NCBI RefSeq assembly: GCF_026151205.1
Contig: NC_087072.1
Location: 22,957,603-23,021,602 of the forward strand
Reading direction: 5' to 3'
Length of the DNA stretch: 64,000 nt
Origin: Bolinopsis microptera
Taxonomy: Eukaryota; Ctenophora; Tentaculata; Lobata; Bolinopsidae
In this document: positions 11,857 to 23,975 of the stretch, piece by piece
Numbering within the stretch: position 1 is the stretch's first letter
Layout: every line of letters starts with the position of its first letter
Program-made: the position numbers and the translations under genes
The notes under the pieces: model-generated
What the model was told of the DNA's origin: nothing
Database searches by the model: none
Seen by the model: only the letters and a program-made list of their open reading frames with translations

Positions 11857-14800
11857 ATGTCAGGCAATAGGGCAGGTTACCGGCCTGGAGCTCCTATTCC
11901 GTATAGGCCGGATCAGCCCCCTCAAAAGAGATACGGATTTCACCCAGCACAGTACCACAAAGCTCAAGCTAATGATGTGTACCTACAGTATCAGAAACAG
12001 GTCAGCCATTTTCAGACATTTGTTAATTTTATGGTTCTCCAATCGGGTTTTCTATTTCCTGCCGTTCAATTTTCCATGACGATTTGTTAAATCATGGATA
12101 GCTTAAGACCAAATGTGCCACAAATTCTTCTGTTCCGGTACGCGGAGAAAAGACCGCCAGTGACCAAGAGATTGTCCAACTTTATGTCCTTTAAAGATTG
12201 AAATTGTCTGATTATTACTAAACCACCTTCGTTCAGGTCGCCAGAGACAAGGCTGAAACTCTGAAGAAACGAAGCGAAAGAAATCTTGACGGAAAGCTTA
12301 AGATAAATAACTTGGAGCTCGTTTTCCTTACAATAAATAGCAGGAGATGGTTTGGTATCAGTCAGATAGTATCAGTTCTATTTTCTCACCGACCTAGGTT
12401 TGTGGTGCTAAACTCAGATAAAAAAGAACCTTCGTGTATTTATAATTACCTTACTCGGGAATATTATAGCGGGTTAATTCATGACTGGGAAAATTAATGA
12501 CCGGGAAAAATATGGCGGAATTTTCCAAAACCCACCAAGCATCAAAATGTATTACTATTAGTTTACCTTACTCGGGAACATTATAGCGGGTTTATTTATG
12601 ACTGGGAAAATTAATGACCGGGAAAAATATGTCGGAATATTCCAAAACCCACCACTTTATCCCGGTCATAATATTCCCGAGTAAGGTAGATGATAAGTTA
12701 AGACCAAATGTTCTTCCGAGAAGAATGATAAACCAAAGTGGCTTAGGTGCATTGAGGAACCGTTCCGAAATAAATGTTTTAAAGCTCAAGTTCAGCTGTG
12801 TTTAACTTGATGAAATCAGGTCGAGTGTGGTAACGAGAATGAAGATGTTAGGAATTGAGTTTTATTGCGGTAATTACGATGAGTTGAGAAGGATGAAGGA
12901 GCTGGGTGGCGTGGAAACTCACTGCTCTCGGTGCAAACTCATTAGTGAACAGGACTTGGTGAAGCTGCTCCTCTGTTTCTATCGATTTACAGCCCTTCCT
13001 CGTGGCAAGGTATTTTATTAAACCCACTTTGAGATGTTCATTTCCAGTTTTTTCTTATCTCAGTCGGTCTAAATGGTTTGTTCTAACACCGTTTACAAAA
13101 AAAAACGAGTATTGATGATTAAACTACTAGGGGAAAATAAGCACGAATGGGCTCAGCACGTATCTGGATGATATACTTCGGGAAATAGCGATGGGAAGAG
13201 TTGAACTCGGCAAAGATTTTCACGAGGACGATACTGGTGAGTTGATGGCCTCAAGGTCTCCTCTTTTATTTACAACTACCCGCTCCGGTATAATGTTTAC
13301 GTAAACGGGAGGGTTAATGTACTAAATGTACCAGCATGTTATTGAACATATCCATTCATATCGTTCATTTTTATTTCATTTGTTCCTCTAATGTGAAAAT
13401 CATAATGATTCCAAACGTTTGAACAGCTTTTTGGCCACGCTGTAATGTTATCCACTGCAGGTAAGATAGATGAAGACACTTGGAGTCAGATCAGTGAGAG
13501 GATGTTGTTGAAAAACGCAGAAAGAGTTGAGCACTACACTCGAGGACCTCCTCCTAAGAAGAAGGATGCTTTCTCTTTTGATGTTGATAACGAGACTGAG
13601 TTTGTGTAAGTCCGAATAGACATTTCCATGTCATAATTAAACCTACAGTGTTATTATATCATAGTGTTAATTAAACATGCTTAATATATTCCTCTTTTGG
13701 GTGATCAAATGACTCGTCCGCCATGAGTGGTGCTGATTAATTAATTGTCTTTTAATGTAGGATGCCTGGAAGTCCCAGCAGATACATCCCACGCTCCCAA
13801 AGGGTCGTCAAAGGAAAATCTCTTCAACCCAAGTGTCAACCTATCCTTGTAAAAACAGAGGTATAGTTTTACAGCTTACTTCAAACTTAACTGAGTACCG
13901 TACATGCCGAGTGTTTGAATAAGTTCCATATTAGGTTATTTAAGGCGTATGCATCAAACGATTGGTATGTCTTAAACAAAGGGTGCTTACTCAAAAGCTG
14001 ATCTTCAGGAAAAAGCTCTACCAGCACATTCTTCTCCTGCTCAAGTAACTACCCAAATAAAGGAGGAAGAGAAGACACCAAGAAGCACTCCTTATGGCAA
14101 GGAGCCAATGATAAAAGAAGAGAACAAGCAGGAGTCTATGTCTCTTCTTTTACCGAAACTTATTAGGGCTGAGAGAACTAAGAAGCCACCTCGTGCTATT
14201 TGGCCCCGATGGTACCCACCTACAGGTAAAAATACATTACTTTTTTTGTGTTTCTAAAAATAAAGTTAAATTCTTTGCTGTAAAACACACTGCACGGTAT
14301 ATTATAGTAGTAAGGGACCATATCGATGACATTCTGAAATCCAACTGACTTTCTCACTTTCATAGGCGAAGGGGATGACAAGGATGACAACCGCCCTACA
14401 ATTACACTAAAGAGCTCGCCAAGTTTCCCTCTTTCCGGAGTATCACTTCCGGCTATTCAGTGTCTGTTGAACCACTTCCGGGTTGTTGCAGATAAGGAGA
14501 AGGAGGAAAAACCGCAATATGTTATTGATGGCAAACAAATAGATCCTGAAGATGTTAAAGAGGTTCGTTGGCTTTCCGGATAATTTGGTTATAAAACTTA
14601 AATTTCCTTGATTTCTTGTTTTGTATTCCAATTAACCAGTGGAGAAGCTGGTGTTTCATTTTGGATTTACTTTGAAATCAGAACTAACCTAAATTAACCG
14701 TACGTTTATCCAGGTCAAGATAAAGAGAGATACCGGAGAAGAGTGTATTGTTTCGCTGGAGGATCTCACCTTTAAAGACATAAAGTTCGGAGAGGACGAC

Positions 14801-16414
14801 ATCATACAGATCGTAACCCGCCAGGATCTAGAGGATCAATACAACAAGCAAAAATCAGAATGTTCCAGCAGAAAGAACTCGGACGAGCAGTCTGACTCGG
14901 AGAACAAAGAAGGAGCAGAAAAGAAGGAGGCAAGTCCACCAAAACCTGAACCAGTGGAGTATACACCTGAACAGCTTGAGTACGTTCAAAAACTAAAAGA
15001 AAGCTTTGATTTTCCCTACGCTTTCCCTCGAAACAAGATGGCAATGAAGAAAGAGCCACATGACTATGATATGTATGACGAGGAGACGTTCCTAATGAGA
15101 TCTCGACTACCGCACTACCGGAGAAATCCTATTGTGGATAATCAGATTTTCAGAAAGTTAATGCTGCAGAAGCGCCCTACTATTCTCAACAAGAAAGTAA
15201 AAGACGGGTTTGGAAACGATGTATCCCCAAGTGGTTCCCTGTTTTCAGAGGACCCAAGTGCCGGAAGAAGTCCCGTTACCAGCAGTACTAATGGAAATGT
15301 TTCTGTGTATCCAGTCCCTTCTGAGTCACCATTACGCAACGGAGAGGTCGCTAAAAACTCTATTCTTCGCCCCAAAGGTTCGATAATTAAATCAAAACTG
15401 ATAAAGTGTCACTCACAGGAGAAAGTTGGCCGGAACTGGAAGGATGATAGTGAAATCAAGGCAGCTCGTGACAGGGTTCAAAGTGAGCCTGTCTCAAAGT
15501 CTGCTGGACAAAGCAGAGCCCGCACAGCCAGCGACTCTGCTTTGGTTGCGGAGAAACCTGATCATGAGTCTCCCTTTCTTCTCTCAGACGACAGTGGAAC
15601 TGTCTCTGACGGTGGTGGTGATCTGATTGAACTGAGGAACCGACCTAGGAAGCGATTCAGGAAGTTCTCTTCAAGTCGGGAAAGGCTCGGTTCTGGAGGG
15701 AGTTCTGAATGTGACGAAGAAAACGTTAAGCCTGATCACGTGTACAGGTTCAAGTTCAAGTCGGTTTCGGAGACTCAGGATTACCCCTACATGTCTGCCC
15801 GACCATCTTCCCTCCTCAGACTTGTCAAGCTAGATAAGTGTAATTATCCTGTCGGGTGCAGATCTGCTCCCTTCCTTTTTGACACCAGACCCCTACCCCG
15901 TGTCCTGGACCGTGGTCCATTCGTCCGACAGTACGATATAGAGCCCACTAGCGAGAATGTCTGGTCTGGAGTCAGCTTGTGGGCCGGAGACGACTCCAGC
16001 GATAACATGAGTGATACCTCTTCTAATAACGGTAGCTCTTATTCAGCCCCTGAAACTCTCAAATGTCCTACTGAGACAAAGAAACTTCCAGCGAATCTAA
16101 TGAGAAAGATAGCGTCAGCTGGAAACTCTCCAATTCGGAGAAGTTCGGAGGGGGCCGTCTCTACTAAAGCTCCAGACATGTCCGGATTGGATATCCTGTC
16201 TTCCGTAGCTTACAACGCGGACAGGTTACGGAACACGCCCACGAAGCGACAGAGAACTCCCAGAAAGCAATGGCCAGTCGAGCAGCGGACGACTGTGAAA
16301 CCAGCTCCACTGAACCTACAGGTTCGCCAGATCAGAGTAGCCAGCAAGAGGAAACCAGAAAACGAGGTAAATAAGGAGCTGGAACACAGCAAGAGTAGGA
16401 AGTTAGACACTTAG
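11857..16414 (+). CDS. Nine-exon gene, unrecognised charged nuclear-like protein
   Basis: Exons placed by eye: 11857-12000 (ATG directly after a TTTCAG acceptor), 12237 to about 12320-12350, 12820-13009, 13131-13236, 13461-13605, 13761-13860, 14009-14225, 14366-14562 and 14714-16414. Phases match at every junction except exon 2/3, whose donor I could not fix. The product is roughly 960 residues. The N-terminus is Pro/Arg-rich (MSGNRAGYRPGAPIPYRPD). A middle block contains LRRMKELGG, CFYRFTALPRGK and AERVEHYTRGPPPKKK. A conserved-looking segment follows (FDFPYAFPRNK, YDEETFLMRSRLPHYRR), then a long Ser/Lys/Arg-rich tail with basic clusters suggesting nuclear localisation. Acidic residues are abundant around LEDQYNKQKSE. 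I recognise no domain and assign no function. The gene converges on the COP9 subunit 1 gene. Confidence 0.72.
12447..12688. repeat. Intronic MITE-like inverted-repeat element
   Basis: The element begins TACCTTACTCGGGAATATTA at 12447 and ends with the reverse complement TAATATTCCCGAGTAAGGTA at 12688. The left end plus about 90 bp (GACTGGGAAAATTAATGACC...) is duplicated in tandem from 12564. It lies inside an intron of the nine-exon gene. No coding potential is seen. Confidence 0.75.
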
Positions 16415-17198
16415 AAGCTCAGAGTTTATGTAATATGTACAAATATAAGACATAACAAGACTTCGTGATATCGACTTTCTAGATTCTTGAAGGGTATATT
16501 TTAAGGTGTTTGTTCTGTTAGTGATATTTTAGGGAAGGATCTCTGTTTATTTCCGACCGAATTAATTTGATTTTTTAGACCATATTAGCAAAAAACATTT
16601 AAACAGAGTTCGTCCCCTAGGTGATTTTTATATCAAAATTATCCGTACAATGAGATAAATCAGAAACTCTTCCATTATTATTCAATTAATTCAAGTAAAA
16701 CCTTAAACATACAATGATAATTGGCAAATTGCTATATTCAAAAACATTTACTTATAACAATATCTTAACCAGTCTTGCTATGATGATATTAAGTTATTAT
16801 TTCTTACTTTTTGCTAGACAAGTTTAAATATTTCGAGCACAAATTCCAGAACTTCTTCTCCCGTATAAAGCTGACATCAAATAAGTGTTCTTTGGTTTTG
16901 TAGCTTTTCCACATTTTTACGTTGTTTTGATACGAATATAATCTAAGTGCTTGTCAAATGTGGTGAAGTGAATTTTATCAAATAATTTCAATGTAGTCCT
17001 CTCTTGACAAATTAATTTATCGCTATTTTAAACATCATTTCTTTTGTCCACATCACTGTTTAAAACCCAGTTCAAATACAATATACCCAGTATCCCCAAA
17101 AACAATAACCCATCTGCATCGTCGTTATAGTGAAGTGGTATGACTCAAAAGAACGCGCTGAGTTCTGAGGTTAGATTTCAGTTTTATCCAGCTTTCCT
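16415..17198. other. Convergent 3' region between two genes
   Basis: AT-rich sequence separates the stop of the nine-exon gene from the stop of the minus-strand COP9 subunit 1 gene. It would hold both 3' UTRs. No further gene is seen. Confidence 0.5.
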
Positions 17199-20100
17199 TC
17201 AAGTGCTTGTACTCGGCTTTTCTTCTACAGCAGCCTGAACATAAACTGTTGAGCAAGAACCTTTTTTACAGAATACCATATTTACAGAATACCATATTTC
17301 ACCGAATTGATTGGTAGAGGATGGTTTAGGACGCACTGAAACTGAAAACATAATTCTTACCTTGATAACAAGACCAGCTTTCAGTATGGCAGATTTAACC
17401 AGCAGTGCTTGGGTTTTCTGCTTGTATGTCAGACTGAGGTCCAACACGTTCTCAAATATTCTACTCCCTTCGTCGTCTTCGCTTGCTCTTAAAACCTGAC
17501 CAATACAACTATCAAATTTAGACATTTTCCACAACTTTAAAGATCTCTGAGTTGTTTTCTGAAAAGTTCAAGTAGAAACAGAACAATGAAATATATCCAG
17601 GGGTAAAGTATGTACCTTGTTATGACTGTCGATCCTGACAGGCTGGTCAGCCACAAGTTTCATCAGCTCTAGTTCCAAATCCTCAATAGTCGTGTTGAAA
17701 GCCTCTGCCATCTTGTTCATGTCACATGTTAGATAAGGGCTGTAGTACTGGTGGGATGATGGTTTTAGTGCTCATATCTCTCACATCAAAACACTATATA
17801 ATTTATTTGGTATCATTAATAGGCAATCTCTGATACAAAGAGCTGGCTGAAGGCTGCTGCTGGACCGTATCGAGAGTAATTAGATCAATTAGGTAAGCTG
17901 CATGCAACGATACTAATTTTAATCCCTTATCTTAGAGAGAGGACTTTAAACTGAGCTGGCTCCGCTTCAGGGCATGCACATAAATCATGTATGTATATCA
18001 TGCCGGCCCAATCCGTTAAATATTAATTATTATTAGTTTAATTTAATTGAGGTGACCATGCGTGCGCGCGAGAATCATTAATATCAGCGTATCGCGCCTT
18101 ACATTTTGTACGACGGGAATGGAGCGGGAAATTACAAAATTGCCACTGTGACATAGTTACGGCTCTTCCTTTTTTTAGTGGATAAAATCGATGATACTCA
18201 AATAACAAATATATCAATCTCGAAACCTATAGATAAGTTGCATCGCTGCAAAACACGATTTATTATTATCAAACAAAAGTTTAACGCTCGTTATAAAGCT
18301 GATAACATGCAGGCTCGAAGAAAAGTACTTGATAACTTGAAATTTGACCAGCAATGTATCTGCTTGCATTATCTTGCTCAAGATCCAAGAAGCAATAATA
18401 AATTCACCTGTTTGATAGATTCACTGCGTATCTTCTCGAACAGATTATCAACATGAGGGCTCAGGAACAGATCCAACTTGAACTCACTTCTTAACAGTTC
18501 TAACGCTCTCAACCCAACACTGTATTCACGGTTATAAAATGCAAACATGAAATTTCTTATGGTGGGCTGAGCATCCATATACTGCTTGAAGTTGCTGAAA
18601 TGAAAGTTCTTTTAAAAAAAACGAACGTACTGTTTTTAAGGATAACGTCACCTCTGGTAATTTTAGTTCTTTAGACCATGGAATTCAAGCCACTAATTCA
18701 GAGAAACCTACTTGTTTTCGATAAGTAACTTCTGAAAATCTTTCCTATTGAACGAAGCCAGAGCGCACAAACTAGCGTAGACCAGGACACATAACGGGGA
18801 AATCGTCTGAAAATAGCAGTATAAACAAGTCTGTAAGGGATGGTAGGAAATCAAGCTATAAAAAGTTGTGAAAAGTATCGAAATTCAAAGTGGTTAAAAA
18901 TTGTGTAAAGAAAAAGTTAAGTTCACAAGCACTTACTTCGTTGTCCCACGTGTCACAAGGAATGTTTGAGAATATTCTAGCAGCATTTTTGTAGTTATTG
19001 TGAGACATTTCGCATAATCCTTTAGCTAACAGTAACCGTCTCGTTATTTTAACCTGCAAAGATATCAGAAACTGAATTACATTTCGAATAGGAAATCGAA
19101 TCGAGTAGAATCAGAGGAATGTGATTGTATCAAGACTTTACCAATCAAGTATAAGGTCATAACAGTTTGACTACTGCTAGCACAGTATAATACTAACGTC
19201 AGTGTTATCAATATGGTCTGTTTTCTTGATGTAGTTAGAGACAGACGTCCAGTGGTTCAGATACACGCTCACTTTAATAATGTTTAATAAGAATTCCATC
19301 GTGTGGGCAACAGTAGTTCCGTAGTCTCGGCTCTTCTGGTAGTGTTTTATCGCATTGCTGAGGATTATACACGACAGTGAATATAGGATATCAGTCTAGA
19401 GAATCTGTTATGTATAAGAGTTAGATGTTTCCACTTATTCTAACTAATTTTGGCGATTTATTTTGTCGCTAAACAAGTTATCCTCATTTCAATGTGTAAA
19501 AATTTACCAAAATTTAAAAGCTAAGTCTTATTGGCGATTATATCATATTGTAAGTACTTAATTGTTGAATTAGTTCAGTGCAAAATATTTGATGCTACTT
19601 TAAAACCTTAGGTCGCCACAGTCATGGTAGTGATCTCCCAACATCTGGTGTGTTCTCCTAATGTTCTCCTTATCTTGAGACAACTGGTAGCTTTTTAAAT
19701 CCTGCTCCAATCTGACAAACATGTTTAACTTATGACCTGCTCATAATCTACACAGTTCTGAGGTGATCAACCCTAAAATTTAACTAGGAACAATATTGCT
19801 GAAGTTTCGATGTTACCTACCTGTCGACTTTGTTGATGAGGTATTTGGAGGTTTGTGTGATCCAATCCACGTTAACAGATATCCCCTCAGAAGGGCAGGT
19901 GTTGTTGAGGGCTTCAACTGCGTCAGTGTACACTGTTATGTTCTTACAGTCCATAGCAGTCTGAATTAACAGCCTGAGATGCAAAACAAAGTTATGAAAA
20001 TGGTTTGGTAGTAAATGAATTTCGCACGTGATAATGAGTAACTTGGTCACGTGCTTAAAGTTGAGGAGAAGTGAAATAATACAATTATTTTATTAACCTG

Positions 20101-20392
20101 TAATTGTCACTGGAAGGTCGGGAGTTGTCTACGTAAAACTTTAATCTTTGTAAACAGACATTCCCAACGTACTGACTTATGTACGAGTCCAAATCCTGTA
20201 TGGATCTGCTGTGACTAATTTGTTTAATAATTCTTTTGAAAACAGTTTAGAAATAAAGGTAGAATAAATTGTATACAGAAACAATTAACAAAGACTATAA
20301 TGCAAGTATTGAGGGTGGGTTATAGAATAACAGAATTGAGAATTCTTACCAAACAAACAGGACTAGCCTCCACATCCATAGGTTCCATGATT
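17199..20392 (-). CDS. CSN1: COP9 signalosome subunit 1
   Basis: Exons from 3' to 5': 17199-17558, 17636-17747, 18408-18594, 18712-18806, 18937-19053, 19198-19357, 19607-19711, 19821-19973, 20098 to about 20200, and a likely first exon at 20354-20392 ([10 protein letters not shown]). The product matches CSN1/GPS1 along its length: [20 protein letters not shown] (TPR-like), [59 protein letters not shown], and the PCI winged helix [20 protein letters not shown] with [11 protein letters not shown]1 is a scaffold subunit of the complex that removes NEDD8 from cullins and so controls ubiquitin ligases. The join between the first exon and exon two is unresolved, because the phases do not agree with the donor I see. 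The C-terminal residues after the ALLVKSAIL helix are poorly conserved. Confidence 0.9.
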
Positions 20393-20399
20393 TTAAACC

Positions 20400-21004
20400 T
20401 ATAAACTATTGAGTTTAAGTTTTAGTAATTACTAATTATAGTTAATGATTAAAGTATACGACTTTTATAAAGGTATTGTTTGTAGATGGCTTTGAAAACG
20501 TGAAATTCATTCGCATTCTCGGAATAAAGTCGAATCAGAGGAGTGTCTCTTGATAAATAATCCCTCGAGTCTATTCGGAGAAAACTACAAAAATCATTTC
20601 AATTCGACAATGTGTCAATGAAAAATAACACAATTACTCAAGATGAAAATCCACATATTATTATTATTTTGATTTGAAACTTTAACAAAATAGCAAATAT
20701 ACAAATGTACAGCAAATCGAACAAACATATAAATTGGGCCGAAATGTATAAATGCTAAAAAGCGTGGGTCAGTGAAACAAGTACAGAGGACAACTTTCAA
20801 AACACGAGTTTTATGGCCACCCAAAGTCTCAATAACATCACCTCCACCTAGTAATAAAATTATGAAATATGAAGTGTGAAACAATCAAAAAATAGAGTAT
20901 GTAAATTATGTAATTTACTCTCAAATACAGATAACGTTCGAAAACTCTTAAGATACTCATTACTCATTTATATACTGATCAGTGTCCGAGAGACATGAAT
21001 TGCT
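20400..21004. other. Intergenic, no gene recognised
   Basis: This is the upstream region of the CSN1 gene. The frame at 20615-20884 has no motif support. Promoter elements cannot be called with confidence. Confidence 0.4.
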
Positions 21005-21670
21005 TCATGGTGGCTTCTTATCACGGCTAAAAACCTTCCCGTACCGGATATATTGGTCGAGATGAGTCTGTTCAGCCCTCTTCTTTTTCAGGTCAGTGAC
21101 CAGATGCTTCCTCGTTTTTCGTTCTTCGCTGGACCTATCTGGACAGATCCATACATCTTTGTGGGTCTCAACTAGCCTCGGTCTCCCTGTTTTCATCAGA
21201 ATCTGATAAACTGCTGTTGAGCTCGGGACGGTGATCTTGACTGGTCGGATAGACGTTCTACCTGGCTTTTTCCAGCCGACTCTAGTCGCTTCGAAGTGAG
21301 GTTTCTCCCCAATCTCATCCAAAACTGCGGTTACAAGCGCTGGAAGCTCTTCTTTCTCCTCTTCTTTCAGCCCAAACACAATCAGGTTCTTGCTCCTGTC
21401 CTCCTCTGCAGCCACGCTCTTCATCACCTTCTTCAGAATGTAACTGTTGCAGACCGTACCACTTGCACTGTTCTGTTGTACAGCTGCACTGCAGTAGATC
21501 TGAATCCCTGAATCAACCGTTGTTTGCACTGTCTCTTCAACCGACGTCTTAAGCAACTGTAGTTCTTTGTCCTTCTGCACAAGCAGCTGGCCCTGCAGCC
21601 TGATAACCTTTTCCTTGTCTGCTAACGCGTCCGTATTGAAGAAATGGATGATCTCCGATATTTTAGCCAT
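21005..21670 (-). CDS. LINE ORF1-like protein, intact
   Basis: The frame is open from a TAA near 21730. The first ATG gives about 221 residues. An N-terminal heptad-rich stretch (IRLQGQLLVQKDKELQLLKTS) predicts a coiled coil. It is followed by a fold typical of LINE ORF1 proteins: EEDRSKNLIVFGLKEEEK, ATRVGWKKPG, RPVKITVPSSTAVYQILMK, then VWICPDRSSEERKTRKHL and a basic tail. In LINEs this type of protein trimerises through the coiled coil and binds element RNA. No endonuclease or RT follows downstream on the minus strand, so this is a solitary ORF1, either a truncated element or a retained host copy. Cys residues of a zinc knuckle are absent. Confidence 0.72.
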   Translation of the reverse strand: MAKISEIIHFFNTDALADKEKVIRLQGQLLVQKDKELQLLKTSVEETVQTTVDSGIQIYCSAAVQQNSASGTVCNSYILKKVMKSVAAEEDRSKNLIVFGLKEEEKEELPALVTAVLDEIGEKPHFEATRVGWKKPGRTSIRPVKITVPSSTAVYQILMKTGRPRLVETHKDVWICPDRSSEERKTRKHLVTDLKKKRAEQTHLDQYIRYGKVFSRDKKPP

Positions 21671-22035
21671 CTGGCATTCCTGCCGTCGAACGAGGTCTAT
21701 CGCTTCCACAAGCCAGAGTGCCAGATGCCTTTTTTAAACAGACGTACCCATGAATATTTCTCTGTCCATATCTCCGCAAATATCATGGTTGACGTTGTCG
21801 ATTTTCAGTTCTTTTCCCAACACAATGAACCACTTAGTAACACAGCCCTCCACATATAATTTTCCAGTTCATCATAATCGAATGCTTTAATTTCCTCCAG
21901 AGATTGACTTACATTCAGATCATCTTCCAAAGTGTACTTGTATAGGATTGTACAAGTACACACGCAAAGGCTAACTACGGGTAGCAGCAAACTGAACTTA
22001 TCGCAAGTTACAAAAGATAAGAGAGCTCGATAATT

Positions 22036-22108
22036 GCAACGAAAGCTACACTGACTACACAAAAGCTACACTGACTACACACGAAAGCTATACTGACTAC
22101 ACACAACT
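22036..22108. repeat. Short tandem repeat, about 22-26 bp
   Basis: Three copies of GAAAGCTACACTGACTACAC-like sequence lie in tandem upstream of the transporter gene end. Confidence 0.7.
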
Positions 22109-22109
22109 A

Positions 22110-22374
22110 TGAAGTATTTGATTTTACATATTGTTACTTCTACAATGTACAGAATAGGATTGAGGGTCGGTAGATAACAGATAAAATTAATATATTCGGT
22201 AAATAACAACATAACAGCAGAAACAACAGAAAATCTAATAATGTTAGAAATTTAGTAATCTGTAAAATGTAAAATGTGCTTATATTGAGGATCAGAAGAT
22301 GATTCATACTATTAAGATCAGAGCCGCTATTACGTATCAATACACCAATGCAAGGGTTGCTGCCTCCAAACAAC
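22110..22374 (-). repeat. Duplicated 3' flank of transporter unit
   Basis: This flank sequence (GGTTGCTGCCTCCAAACAAC, a string of AACAACATAACAGCAGAAAC, and so on) recurs beside other transporter copies at 28960-29295, 33422-33780, 34834-35200 and 39300-39628. The duplicated unit therefore extends beyond the coding region. Confidence 0.85.
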
Positions 22375-23430
22375 CTAAATTTCGTATTTGAAATATTTTT
22401 CGATTAACAACTTGTTTATAGTAACCAAAACAGCACTTGAAATAACCACAAATGCTCCAATAATATTCAAAAGATTGGGGACGCTGTCAAAAAATACAAT
22501 CTGAATTCCATAGGCAATAACAATATCAAAGTTTCGGATGAGAATTCCCGGTCCAGATTTTTCGAGAGTCAGTCCTCGATTAAGAAGAAGAAGGCAGACA
22601 AATATACCAAATCCTCCCAAGCACATAATCAGCCTATCCATAAAACATTCAGGAAGTACAAATTTGTCACCACTTATTAACTGGAAGATAATTCCGTACA
22701 CAACAACTGTGGGAGAAACAATAACTGACACAAAAATTGGGCTAACTTCAGTTCCAACTTTTCTCATCATGCTGAAGGCAAGCCCCAAAATAATTCCCCC
22801 AGAAAGAGGAACCAATGCAAAAATGGAACTATATTCTTCCCTATTTTCTTCACTCGGAGCTCCAAACAGAAAAGTAGGTTTAGCTATTAAAACAACTCCG
22901 CACAATCCAATTAACAATGCCAATATCGTAAATATACTCAATTTTTCTTTCCAAAGAACCCTAGAAAAAATAGCAGCAAAGATAGGAACCAATGCAAACA
23001 GGGATACACTATCACCATAATCCATCACTTTAGCTGCCCATAACTTCAAAATACCTGCAAGTCCACCTAACAATGCTCGAGGTATTATATATTTGGCTTT
23101 TCCTTCAAAACCTATATTTTTTTCTTTAAAAAACAAGGCTGGGAGTATGAATAAGAACGAAAAGAAAAACATTGTGGACGAAAACTGGCCAACAGCCAAA
23201 GTTGTGCTATTTTTAACAAGTGAAAAAACACTGACACTAATAAATCCAGCTAGAAATATGAGCAGTTTTCCTTCAATCTGTTTGCAGACCGATTTACATG
23301 TGAGTGGAAATATTTCCTTGATATCATCTCGATCTTGTTGGCTACCGTCCGCCTCAAGTTGTTGAAATGGTAGGTTTGAGGATTTTATGAGCACCATTTC
23401 CTGTTCTTGAGACTCCGTCTGGACCGTCAT
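22375..23430 (-). CDS. SLC35G-like EamA transporter, copy 1, intact
   Basis: This single-exon 351-residue protein of the drug/metabolite transporter superfamily most resembles SLC35G-type EamA proteins. A hydrophilic N-terminus of about 50 residues (MTVQTESQEQEM) precedes ten hydrophobic segments, at about residues 55-71, 84-100, 114-131, 141-159, 165-187, 205-222, 231-252, 265-283, 295-313 and 320-338. The family signature lies in the first repeat: VMDYGDSVSLFALVPIFAAI followed by SRVLWKEKLS and a Gly-rich helix ending VLIAKPTFLFG. The second repeat carries LNRGLTLEKSGPGILIRN. Such proteins move small organic solutes or nucleotide conjugates across a membrane; the substrate is unknown. A TTGTAG before the start (minus strand) may be a 3' splice site of the 5' UTR. 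Confidence 0.88.
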   Translation of the reverse strand: MTVQTESQEQEMVLIKSSNLPFQQLEADGSQQDRDDIKEIFPLTCKSVCKQIEGKLLIFLAGFISVSVFSLVKNSTTLAVGQFSSTMFFFSFLFILPALFFKEKNIGFEGKAKYIIPRALLGGLAGILKLWAAKVMDYGDSVSLFALVPIFAAIFSRVLWKEKLSIFTILALLIGLCGVVLIAKPTFLFGAPSEENREEYSSIFALVPLSGGIILGLAFSMMRKVGTEVSPIFVSVIVSPTVVVYGIIFQLISGDKFVLPECFMDRLIMCLGGFGIFVCLLLLNRGLTLEKSGPGILIRNFDIVIAYGIQIVFFDSVPNLLNIIGAFVVISSAVLVTINKLLIEKYFKYEI

Positions 23431-23895
23431 CAGGATGAATGTACTTCCTACAATTATAAGGATATTATCAAAAATTCAGATGCCCACCATCCGTTCGCAT
23501 AACACGCTAAGTACACAATTAGAATGAATATTGTTTAGAGGTTTGGTTTCTAAAATATATATTCGTGTTTATATTTAAAAACTATACAGACTCAAAGCTT
23601 AATGTACATAATATGAACTATACGTAGTGAATCGTTAAAAGATTAAACATCTTTACGGACTCTGGAGGTAATACCCTCTTACCCTTGTAAATGATATAAA
23701 TGACGTTCTCAAACCGTTCTTGAGAACTTATTAAGACTGATCGCTTATTTGCCCTTTTTGGGACACCCTATATTATGTACATCGCTCAACTTATGTTACA
23801 TCTGATCCGGATAACACATTGCATGTATAAAAATAAACTATCATAATATAAATCGATACGATTCAAATTCGTTACAATATTGCTTTTTAGGATGG
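23431..23895 (-). repeat. Duplicated 5' flank of transporter unit
   Basis: The same sequence lies upstream of the copies at 40685-41190 and 43042-43495, partly at 38546-38815 and inverted at about 32150-32365. It carries a remnant TTTTTGGGACACCCTATATT (about 23757-23776) resembling the end of the mariner-like element found intact at 33926-34785. Confidence 0.85.
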
Positions 23896-23975
23896 AATGG
23901 TACGGTAACGCGGCCATATGACCTACAAAGTCAGATATGTTTACGACCTCTCTATGACTTTTTTACATTTTCTTC

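Noticed and set aside
14954-16414. Separate single-exon gene starting at 14954
   Set aside because: The apparent start is a GTG inside a longer open exon (14714-16414) that joins upstream exons in phase.
19358-19395. Longer CSN1 exon reaching 19395
   Set aside because: It would add [12 protein letters not shown], which CSN1 lacks. The acceptor at 19358-19360 restores [10 protein letters not shown] in phase.
22538-23365. Plus-strand frames of 160 and 90 codons opposite a transporter gene
   Set aside because: They mirror the coding strand, recur opposite every copy and lack motifs. They are shadows of the transporter frames.
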